Source of the DNA: Hydractinia symbiolongicarpus
Lineage: Eukaryota > Cnidaria > Hydrozoa > Anthoathecata > Hydractiniidae
Direction of reading: 5' to 3'
DNA length: 64,000 bases
Assembly: GCF_029227915.1 (NCBI RefSeq)
Contig: NC_079876.1
Coordinates: 21,206,001 to 21,270,000 of the forward strand
Shown here: positions 52,690 through 63,484 of the stretch, in pieces
Layout: the number at the start of each line of letters is the position of its first letter
How positions within the stretch are numbered: position 1 is the first letter of the stretch
Translations under genes and position numbers: made by a program
The notes under the pieces: generated by a model
The model's database searches: none
What the model saw: only the letters and a program-made list of their open reading frames with translations
Told to the model about the DNA's origin: nothing

Positions 52690-55600
52690 ATTCATTCGTT
52701 CCTTCAGTCATTCATCCATTCATTCATTCATTCATTCATTCTGTCATTCATTCATTCATTTATTTATTTATTCCTTCATTAATTCATTCATTCATTCAAT
52801 CATTCATTTGTTCATTTATTCATTCATTCAATCATTCATTTGTTCTATCATCCATTCAATCATTTATTCGTTCATTTATTCATTTATTCAATCATTCGTT
52901 CATTGATTTATTTTTTCATTCAATCATTTGTTCATTAATTCATTTGTTCATTTATTCATTAATTCATTCATTCATTCATTCATTCATTCACTTATTCATT
53001 TATCCATTCATTCATTCATTCATTTATTCATTTAATTATTCCTTCAATAATTCATTCGATCAATCATTCATTTGTTCATTCATTCATTCATTCAATCATT
53101 CATTTGTTCATTCATCCATTTATTCATTCATTTATTCATTCATTTATTTCATTAATTCATTCATTCATTCATTCATTCATTCATTCAATCATTTATTCAT
53201 TCAATCATTCATTCATTCATTCATTCAATCATTCATTCATTCAATCATTCATTCATTCATTCATTCATTTATGCATTTATTCATTCCTTCATTATTTCAC
53301 TCATTTATCCATTCATTCATTTATTCATTCATATATTCATTTATTACATCATTCGTTCATTGATTTATTTATTCATTCAATCATTTGTTCATTAATTCAT
53401 TTGTTCATTCATTCCTTTATTCATTCATTCATTCAATCATTCATTCATTAAATCATTCATTCATTCATTCATTCATTCAATCGTTCATTCATTAAATCAT
53501 TCATTCATTTATTCATTCATTCAATCATGCATTCGTACATTCATCCATCCATTCATTCAATCATTCATTTATTTATTCCTTCATTAATTCATTCATTCAT
53601 TCAATCATTCATTTGTTCATTCATTCATTCATTCATCAAATCATTCATTTGTTCTTTCATCCATTCATTCATTTATTCGTTCATTTATTTATTTATTCAA
53701 TCATTCGTTCATTGATTTATTTTTTCATTCAATCATTTGTTCATTAATTCATTTGTTCATTCATTCATTCATTTTTCCATTCATTCATTCATTCATTTAT
53801 TCATTTAATTATTCCTTCAATAATTCATTCGATCAATCATTCATTTGTTCATTCATTCATTCATTCAATCATTCATTTGTTCATTCATCCATTTATTCAT
53901 TCATTTATTCATTTATTTCATTAATTCATTCATTCATTCATTCATTCATTCAATCATTTATTCATTAAATCATTCATTCATTCATTCATTCATTCATTCA
54001 TTCATTCAATCATTCATTCATTCAATCATTCATTCATTAAATCATTCATTCATTTATTCATTCATTCATTCATGCATTCGTACATTCATCCATTCATTCA
54101 TTCAATCATTCGTTTATTTATTCCTTTATTAATTCATTCATTCATTCAATCATTCATTTGTTCATTCATTCATTCATCAAATCATTCATTTGTTCTTTCA
54201 TCCATTCATTCATTTATTCGTTCATTTATTTATTTATTCAATCATTCGTTCATTGATTTATTTTTTCATTCAATCATTCATTCATTCTGTCATTTATTCA
54301 TTTATCAATTCATTCATTCATTCATTCATTCATTCATTCATTCATTCATTCATTCATTCATTCATTCATTCATTCGTTCATTCATTCATTCATTCATTCA
54401 ATCATTCATTCATTCTGTCATTCATTCATTTATTCTTTTATTCATTTATTTATTCCTTCATTAATTCATTCATTCATTCATTCACTCATTTATCCATCCA
54501 TTCATTCATTCATTCATTTTGTCATTCATTCATTCATTTATTTATTTATTCCTTCATTAATTCATTCATTCATTCAATCATTCATTTGTTCATTCATTCA
54601 TTCATTCAATCATTCATTTGTTCTATCATCCATTCATTCATTTATTCGTTCATTTATTCATTTATTCAATCATTCGTTCATTGATTTATTTTTTCATTCA
54701 ATCATTTGTTCATTAATTCATTTGTTCATTTATTCATTAATTCATTCATTTATTCATTCATTTATTCATTCATGCATTCGTACATTCATCCATTCAGTCA
54801 TTCATTCATTCATTCACATATTTCTTCATTCAATCATTTGTTCATTAATTCATTTGTTCATTCAATCATTCATTTGTTCATTCATTCATTCATCAAATCA
54901 TTCATTTGTTCTTTCATCCATTCATTCATTTATTCGTTCATTTATTTATTTATTCAATCATTCGTTCATTGATTTATTTTTTCATTCAATCATTCATTCA
55001 TTCTGTCATTCATTCATTTATCAATTCATTCATTCATTCATTCATTCATTCATTCATTCATTTATTCGTTCATTCATTCATTCATTCATTCAATCATTCA
55101 TTCATTCTGTCATTCATTCATTTATTCTTTTATTCATTTATTTATTCCTTCATTAATTCATTCATTCATTCATTCACTCACTTATCCATCCATTCATTCA
55201 TTCATTCATTCTGTCATTCATTCATTCATTTATTTATTTATTCCTTCATTAATTCATTCATTCATTCAATCATTCATTTGTTCATTCATTCATTCATTCA
55301 ATCATTCATTTGTTCTATCATCCATTCATTCATTTATTCGTTCATTTATTCATTTATTCAATCATTCGTTCATTGATTTATTTTTTCATTCAATCATTTG
55401 TTCATTAATTCATTTGTTCATTTATTCATTAATTCATTCATTCATTCATTCATTCATTCACTTATTCATTTATCCATTCATTCATTTATTCATTTAATTA
55501 TTCCTTCAATAATTAATTTGATCTATCATTCATTCATTCATTTATTCAATCATTCATTCATTAAATCTTTCACTTACTCATTCATTCAATCATTCATTCT

Positions 55601-55736
55601 TTTATTCATTCATTCATTTATTCATTCATTTATTCATTCATGCATTCGTACAATCATCCATTCAGTCATTCATTCATTCATTCATTCACATATTTCTTCA
55701 TTCAATCATTTGTTCATTAATTCATTTGTTCATTCA
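52690..55736 (+). repeat. spacer between cores 16 and 17
   Basis: Module G near 52902, 53703, 54246, 54674, 54960 and 55368; D near 53050, 53825 and a diverged form near 55510; T at 53272-53405; marker Y near 53528, 54073, 54774 and 55640 (CGTACAATCATCC variant). 53100-53450 matches 34210-34560. A CATTTTTCC variant near 53770 and TTTTGTCATTC near 54518 are private. No gene. Confidence 0.85.
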
Positions 55737-56223
55737 TTTCCTCTAACATTTAGATACACAAATTCGTGTAGCATATAATATTGAGCCATTACGTTATTCA
55801 CCAATTTTTTCCTCCTTCAATCAATTATTCGTTCTTCTATTTATTCCGTCATTTATGCAAACATTCATTTGGTTATTCTTTAACTCCTTCATTCAAAAAA
55901 TCGAATACAAAATTTCATAAAGTAAATCTTATTCGACCATTAATTTTTCATTAATTTTTTTATCATAAAATTTTTCCCTTGCTTCTTATTTCGTCATTCA
56001 ATCATTCATTTGTTCATTCATCCATTTATTTATTCATTCGTTAAAAAATCCATATACAGAAGTTCGTGTGGCAAGTTTGAGTCGGCCATAAACACGTTCA
56101 CTTATTGTTATTTGATTCATTCCTTTGTTCATTTATTCGTTCAAAATTACACATACAGAAATTCGTGTAACCAAGTTTTTTCAAGAATCATTAAGTGATT
56201 CATTAATTATTCCTCACTCCCTC
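55737..56223 (+). repeat. core 17 (subfamily Q)
   Basis: Q core of 487 bp with CATTCCTTTGTTC shared with cores 13 and 14, and AAAATTACACATAC private (others AAAATTTCACATAC). Confidence 0.94.
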
Positions 56224-58481
56224 ATTCATTCGTTCCTTCAGTCATTCATCCATTCATTCATTCATTCATTCATTCATTCTGTCATTCATTCATTCATTTA
56301 TTTACTTATTCCTTCATTAATTCATTCATTCATTCAATCATTCATTTGTTCATTTATTCATTCATTCAATCATTCATTTGTTCTATCATCCATTCATTCA
56401 TTTATTCGTTCATTTATTCATTTATTCAATCATTCGTTCATTGATTTATTTTTTCATTCAATCATTTGTTCATTAATTCATTTGTTCATTTATTCATTAA
56501 TTCATTCATTCATTCATTCATTCATTCATTCATTCATTCACTTATTCGTTTATCCATTCATTCATTCATTCATTTATTCATTTAATTATTCCTTCAATAA
56601 TTCATTCGATCAATCATTCATTTGTTCATTCATTCATTCATTCAATCATTCATTTGTTCATTCATCCATTTATTCATTCATTTATTCATTCATTTATTTC
56701 ATTAATTCATTCATTCATTCATTCATTCATTCCTTTAATCATTTATTCATTAAATCATTCATTCATTCATTCATTCATTCATTCAATCATTCATTCATTA
56801 AATCATTCATTCATTTATTCATTCATTCATTCATGCATTCGTACATTCATCCATTCATTCATTCAATCATTCATTTATTTATTCCTTCATTAATTCATTC
56901 ATTCATTCAATCATTCATTTGTTCATTCATTCATTCATCAAATCATTCATTTGTTCTTTCATCCATTCATTCATTTATTCCTTCATTTATTTATTTATTC
57001 AATCATTCGTTCATTGATTTATTTTTTCATTCAATCATTTGTTCATTAATTCATTTGTTCATTTATTCATTCATTCATTCATTCATTCTGTCATTCATTC
57101 ATTTATCAATTCATTCATTCATTCATTCATTCATTCATTCATTCATTCAATCATTCATTCATTCTGTCATTCATTCATTTATTCTTTTATTCATTTATTT
57201 ATTCCTTCATTAATTCATTCATTCATTCATTCACTCATTTATCCATCCATTCATTCATTCATTCATTCTGTCATTCATTCATTTATTCATTCTTTCATTT
57301 ATTCATTCCTTCATTTATTTATTCATTCAAACATTCGTTCATTCATTTATTTATTCATTCAATCATTTGTTCAGTAATTCATTCATTCATTCATTCAATC
57401 ATTCATTCATTGATTAAATCATTCATTCATTCAATCATTCATCCATTAAATCATTCATTCATTCATTTATTCATTCATTAATTCATTCATTCATTCAGGC
57501 ATTCGTACATTCATTCATTCATTCATTCATTCATTCGTTCATTTATTCATTTATTCAATCATTCGTTCATTGATTTATTTTTTCATTCAATCATTTGTTC
57601 ATTAATTCATTTGTTCATTCATTCCTTTATTCATTCATTCATTCAATCATTCATTCATTAAATCATTCATTCATTCATTCATTCATTCAATCATTCATTC
57701 ATTAAATCATTCATTCATTTATTCATTCATTCAATCATGCATTCGTACATTCATCCATTCATTCATTCAATCATTCATTTATTTATTCCTTCATTAATTC
57801 ATTCATTCATTCAATCATTCATTTGTTCATTCATTCATTCATTCATCAAATCATTCATTTGTTCTTTCATCCATTCATTCATTTATTCGTTCATTTATTT
57901 ATTTATTCAATCATTCGTTCATTGATTTATTTTTTCATTCAATCATTTGTTCATTAATTCATTTGTTCATTTATTCATTAATTCATTCATTCATTCATTT
58001 ATTCATTCACTTATTCATTTATCCATTCATTCATTCATTTATTCAATCATTCATTCATTCAATCATTCATTCATTAAATCATGCATTCTTTTATTCATTC
58101 ATTAATTTATTTATTCATTCATTCATGCATTCGTACATTCATCCATTTAGTCATTCATTCATTCATTTATGCATTTATTCATTCCTTCATTATTTCACTC
58201 ATTTATCCATTCAATCATTCATTCAATCATTCATTCAATCAATCAATCAATCATTCATTCAATAATTCAATCATTGAATCATTCATTCAGTCATTTATCA
58301 ATTAATTCATTCATCAATTCATAAATTCATTTATTCATTTATTCATTTATTCATTTATTCATTCATTCATTTATTCATTTATTCATTTATTCATTTATTC
58401 ATTTATTCATTAATTCATTCATTCATTCATTCACATATTTCTTCATTCAATCATTTGTTCATTAATTCATTTGTTCATTCA
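56224..58481 (+). repeat. spacer between cores 17 and 18
   Basis: Module G near 56431, 57005, 57564 and 57910; D near 56590; module P near 57325-57385; AGGCATTCGTAC near 57498; marker Y near 56834, 57738 and 58128; module K (about 58165-58315) with AATCAATCAATCAATC and CATTGAATC; octanucleotide array 5. A TTTACTTATTCC variant lies near 56300 and TTATTCGTTTATCC near 56542. Confidence 0.86.
58325..58411 (+). repeat. octanucleotide array 5, (ATTCATTT)n
   Basis: About 10 ATTCATTT units with one extra ATTCATTC inside near 58362, between module K and core 18. It is the counterpart of array 4 (their cores 15 and 18 share private variants), but shorter. Confidence 0.9.
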
Positions 58482-58968
58482 TTTCCTCTAACATTTAGAT
58501 ACACAAATTCGTGTAGCATATAATATTGAGCCATTACGTTATTCACCAATTTTTTCCTCCTTCAATCAATTATTCGTTCTTCTATTTATTCCGTCATTTA
58601 TGCAAACATTCATTTGGTTATTCTTTAATTCCTTCATTCAAAAAATCGAATACAAAATTTCATAAAGTAAATCTTATTCGACCATTAATTTTTCATTAAT
58701 TTTTTTATCATAAAATTTTTCCCTTGCTTCATATTTCGTCATTCAATCATTCATTTGTTCATTCATCCATTTATTTATTCATTCGTTAAAAAATCCATAT
58801 ACAGAAGTTCGTGTGGCAAGTTTGAGTCGGCCATAAACACGTTCACTTATTGTTATTTGATTCATTCATTTGTTCATTTATTCGTTCAAAATTTCAAATA
58901 CAGAAATTCGTGTAACCAAGTTTTTTCAAGAATCAATAAGTGACTCATTAATTATTCCTCACTCCCTC
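58482..58968 (+). repeat. core 18 (subfamily Q)
   Basis: Q core of 487 bp, sister of core 15 (GCTTCATATTTCG, AATCAATAAGTGACTC, shift 9489 bp). TTTCAAATACAG is private (others TTTCACATACAG). Confidence 0.94.
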
Positions 58969-59789
58969 ATTCATTCGTTCCTTCAGTCATTCATCCATTC
59001 ATTCATTCATTCTGTCATTCATTCATTCATTTATTTATTTATTCCTTCATTAATTCATTCATTCATTCAATCATTCATTTGTTCATTTATTCATTCATTC
59101 AATCATTCATTTGTTTTATCATCCATTCATTCATTTATTCGTTCATTTATTCGTTTATTCAATCATTCGTTCATTGATTTATTTTTTCATTCAATCATTT
59201 GTTCATTAATTCATTTGTTCATTTATTCATTAATTCATTCATTCATTCATTCACTTATTCATTTATCCATTCATTCATTCATTCATTTATTCATTTAATT
59301 ATTCCTTCAATAATTCATTCGATCAATCATTCATTCATTCATTCATTCATTCATTCATTCATTCATTCATTTATTCAATCAATCAGTCATTCATTAAATC
59401 TTTCATTCATTCATTCATTCAATCATTCATTCATTAAATCATTCATTCTTTTATTCATTCATTTATTTATTCATTCATTTATTCATTCATGCATTCGTAC
59501 ATTCATCCATTCAGTCATTCCTTCATTCATTTATGCATTTATTCATTCCTTCATTATTTCACTCATTTATCCATTCAATGATTCGTTCAATCATTCATTC
59601 AATCAATCATTCAATCATTCATTCAATAATTCAATCATTCAATCCTTCATTCAGTCATTTATCAATTAATTCATTCATCAATTCATAAATTCATTGATTC
59701 ATTTATTCATTTATTCATTAATTCATTCATTCATTCATTCACATATTTCTTCATTCAATCATTTGTTCATTAATTCATTTGTTCATTCA
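58969..59789 (+). repeat. spacer between cores 18 and 19
   Basis: 821 bp: TCTGTC run, module G near 59165 with TTTGTTTTATCATCC and TTATTCGTTTATTC variants, module D near 59310, an interrupted ATTC run, AATCAATCAGTC, marker Y near 59488, module K with AATGATTCGTTC (about 59525-59690) and four octamers before core 19. Its first part matches the region after core 15. Confidence 0.88.
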
Positions 59790-60276
59790 TTTCCTCTAAC
59801 ATTTAGATACACAAAATCGTGTAGCATATAATATTGAGCCATTACGTTATTCACCAATTTTTTCCTCCTTCAATCAATTACTCGTTCTTCTATTTATTCC
59901 GTCATTTATGAAAACATTCATTTGGTTATACTTTAACTCCTTCATTCAAAAAATCGAATACAAAATTTCATAAAGTAAATCTTATTCGACCATTAATTTT
60001 TCATTAATTTTTTTATCATAAAATTTTTCCCTTGCTTCTTATTTCGTCATTCAATCATTCATTTGTTCATTCATCCATTTATTTATTCATTCGTTAATAA
60101 ATCCATATACAGAAGTTCGTGTGGCAAGTTTGAGTCGGCCATAAACACGTTCACTTATTGTTATTTGATTCATTCATTTGTTCATTTATTCGTTCAAAAT
60201 TTCACATACAGAAATTCGTGTAACCAAGTTTTTTCAGGAATCATTAAGTGATTCATTAATTATTCCTCACTCCCTC
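59790..60276 (+). repeat. core 19 (subfamily Q)
   Basis: Q core with several private changes: ACACAAAATCGTG in the first unit, TTACTCGTTC, TATGAAAACATTC, GTTAATAAATCC and TTTTTTCAGGAATC. It is the most diverged Q core by eye. 487 bp. Confidence 0.93.
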
Positions 60277-61318
60277 ATTCATTCGTTCCTTCAGTGATTC
60301 ATCCATTCATTCATTCATTCATTCTGTCATTCATTCATTTATTTATTTATTTATTCCTTCATTAATTCATTCATTCATTCAATCATTCATTTGTTCATTT
60401 ATTCATTCATTCAATCATTCATTTGTTCTATCATCCATTCATTCATTTATTCGTTCATTTATTCATTTATTCAATCATTCGTTCATTGATTTATTTTTTC
60501 ATTCAATCATTTGTTCATTTATTCATTAATTCATTCATTCATTCATTCATTCACTTATTCATTTATCCATTCATTCATTCATTCATTTATTCATTTAATT
60601 ATTCCTTCAATAATTCATTCGATCAATCATTCATTTGTTCATTCATTCATTCATTCAATCATTCATTTGTTCATTCATCCATTTATTCATTCATTTATTC
60701 ATTTATTTCATTAATTCATTCATTCATTCATTCATTTATTCAATCATTCACTCATTAAATCATTCATTCATTCATTCATTCAATCATTCATTCATTCAAT
60801 CATTCATTCATTAAATCATTCATTCATTTATTCATTCATTCATTCATGCATTCGTACATTCATCCATTCATTCATTTAATCATTCATTTATTTATTCCTT
60901 CATTAATTCATTCATTCATTCAATCATTCAATCATTCATTTGTTCATTCATTCATTCATCAAATCATTCATTTGTTCTTTCATCCATTCATTCATTTATT
61001 CGTTCATTTATTTCATTGTTCATTCATTCATACATTCGCACATTCATCCATTCAGTCATTCATTCATTCATTTATGCATTTATTCATTCCTTCATTATTT
61101 TACTCATTTATCCATTCAATCATTCATTCAATCATTCCTTCAATCAATCATTCAATCATTCATTCAATAATTCAATCATTCAATCATTCATTTAGTCATT
61201 TATCAATTAATTCATTCATCAATTCATTGATTCATTTATTCATTTATTCATTAATTCATTCATTCATTCACATATTTCTTCATTCAATCATTTGTTCATT
61301 AATTCATTTGTTCATTCA
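60277..61318 (+). repeat. spacer between cores 19 and 20
   Basis: TCAGTGATTC private change near 60293; module G near 60480 (missing one TTAATTCATTTGTTC piece on its right) and a truncated one near 60985; D near 60610; marker Y near 60847; a TACATTCGCACATTC variant near 61030; module K (about 61070-61225) with TTATTTTACTC and TTTAGTCATTTATC; a short octamer run; then core 20. Confidence 0.87.
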
Positions 61319-61804
61319 TTTCCTCTAACATTTAGATACACAAATTCGTGTAGCATATAATATTGAGCCATTACGTTATTCACCAAATTTTTCCTCCTTC
61401 AATCAATTATTCGTTCTTCTATTTATTCCGTTATTTATGCAAACATTCATTTGGTTATTCTTTAATTCCTTCATTCAAAAAATCGAATACAAAATTTCAT
61501 AAAGTGAATCTTATTCGACCATTAATTTTTATTAATTTTTTTATCATAAAATTTTTCCCTTGCTTCTTATTTCGTCATTCAATCATTCATTTGTTCATTC
61601 ATCCATTTATTTATTCATTCGTTAAAAAATCCATATACAGAAGTTCGTGTGGCAAATTTGAGTCGGCCATAAACACGTTCACTTATTGTTATTTGATTCA
61701 TTCATTTGTTCATTTATTCGTTCAAAATTTCACATACAGAAATTCGTGTAACCAAGTTTTTTCAAGAATCATTAAGTGATTCATTAAATATTCCTCACTC
61801 CCTC
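61319..61804 (+). repeat. core 20 (subfamily Q)
   Basis: Q core of 486 bp. Private changes are CACCAAATTTTTCC, CCGTTATTTATG, AAAGTGAATC, TTAATTTTTATTAAT and CATTAAATATTCC. Confidence 0.93.
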
Positions 61805-62997
61805 ATTCATTCGTTCCTTCAGCCATTCATTCATTCATTCATTCATTCTGTCATTCATTCATTCATTTATTTATTTATTCCTTCATTAATTCATTTATTC
61901 ATTCAATCATTCATTTGTTCATTCATTCATTCATTCAATCATTCATTTGTTCTATCATCCATTCATTCATTTATTCGTTCATTTATTCATTTATTCAATC
62001 ATTCGTTCATTGATTTATTGTTTCATTCAATCATTTGTTCATTAATTCATTTGTTCATTTATTCATTAATTCAGTCATTCATCCATTCATTCATTCATTC
62101 ATTCAATCATTCATTCATTAAATCATTCATTCATTCATTCAATCATTCATTCAATTATTCATTCTTTTATTCATTCATTCATTTATTCATTCATTCATTC
62201 ATGCATTCGTACATTCATCCATTCAGTCATTCTTTCATTCATTTATGCATTTATTCATTTCTTCATTATTTCACTCATTTATCCATTCAATCATTCATTC
62301 AATCAATCATTCAATCATTCATTCAATAATTCAATCATTCAATCATTCATTCAGTCATTTATCAATTAATTCAATCATCAATTCATTGATTTATTTTTTC
62401 ATTCAATCATTTGTTCATTAATTCATTTGTTCATTTATTCATTAATTCATTCATTCATTCATTCATTCACTTATTCATTTATCCATTCATTCATTCATTC
62501 ATTTATTCATTTAATTATTCCCTTAATAATTCATTCGATCAATCATTCATTCATTCATTCAATCAATCATTCATTTATTAAATCTTTCATTCATTCATTC
62601 ATTCAATCATTCATTCATTAAATCATTCATTCTTTTATTCATTCATTCATTTATTCATTCATTTATTCATTCATTTATTCATTCATGCATTCGTACATTC
62701 ATCCATTCAGTCATTCATTCATTCATTTATGCATTTATTCATTCCTTCATTATTTCACTCATTTATCCATTCAATCATTCGTTCAATCATTCATTCAATC
62801 AATCATTCAATCATTCCTTCAATAATTCAATCATTCAATCCTTCATTCAGTCATTTATCAATTAATTCATTCATCAAATTATTGATTCATTTATTCATTT
62901 ATTCATTTATTCATTTATTCATTTATTCATTAATTCATTCATTCATTCACATATTTCTTCATTCAATCATTTGTTCATTATGTCATTTGTTCATTCA
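61805..62997 (+). repeat. spacer between cores 20 and 21
   Basis: CAGCCATTC near 61818; TCTGTC run; module G near 62000 (TTATTGTTTCATTC variant) and a fragment near 62385; module D near 62530 with TCCCTTAATAATTC; two marker Y copies near 62207 and 62687; two module K copies (about 62240-62375 and 62725-62885); six octamers at 62885-62931; CATTATGTCATTTG just before core 21. Confidence 0.87.
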
Positions 62998-63484
62998 TTT
63001 CCTGTAACATTTAGATACACAAATTCGTGTAGCATATAATATTGAGCCATTACGTTATTCACCAATTTTTTCCTCATTCAATCAATTATTCGTTCTTCTA
63101 TTTATTCCGTCATTTATGCAAACATTCATTTGGTTATTCTATAATTCCTTCATTCAAAAAATCGAATACAAAATTTCACAAAGCAAATCTTATTCGACCA
63201 ATAATTTTTCATTAATTTTTTTATCATAAAATTTTTCCCTTGCTTCTTATTTCGTCATTCAATCATTCATTTGTTCATTCATCCATTTATTTATTCATTC
63301 GTTAAAAAATCCATATACAGAAGTTCGTGTGGCAAATTTGAGTCGGCCATGAACACGTTCACTTATTGTTATTTTATTCATTCATTTGTTCATTTATTCG
63401 TTCAAAATTTCACATACAGAAATTCGTGTAACAAAGTTTTTTCGGGAATCATTAAGTAATTCATTAATTATTCCTCACTCCCTC
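62998..63484 (+). repeat. core 21 (subfamily F)
   Basis: F core after eleven mainly Q-type cores (10-20). TTTCCTGTAAC matches core A. Private changes are CGACCAATAATTT and GGCCATGAACACG. Downstream sequence also returns to the F-type flank (TTCTTCGTTCAGTC). Confidence 0.94.

Larger units (their letters stand above)
34380..53405 (+). repeat. module T family (seven copies)
   Basis: A K-related block, TGCATTTATTCATTCC followed by ATATTCATTTATTACATC and a module G relative with TTTATTTATTC in place of TTTATTTTTTC. Copies lie near 34380, 36248, 39051, 43335, 45251, 47969 and 53272, and nowhere outside. It looks like a K/G fusion that arose once and spread within the central part of the array. Confidence 0.8.
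8290..62000 (+). repeat. module G family (variants a and b)
   Basis: A block of about 105 bp: TTGTTCTATCATCC or TTGTTCTTTCATCC, then TTATTCGTTC, then CGTTCATTGATTTATTTTTTC and AATCA. Dozens of plus-strand copies, plus reverse complements near 1-100, 384, 3375, 4165, 5105 and 7770. TTCTATC (variant a) goes with a following ATTTATTCATTTATTC; TTCTTTC (variant b) goes with ATTTATTTATTTATTC. The linkage marks two stable lineages, which often alternate along the array. Confidence 0.8.

Noticed and set aside
10805-63484. CRISPR-like pattern (conserved repeat with variable spacers)
   Set aside because: Repeat units are about 487 bp, spacers are themselves repetitive satellite of very unequal length, and there are no cas genes or leader.
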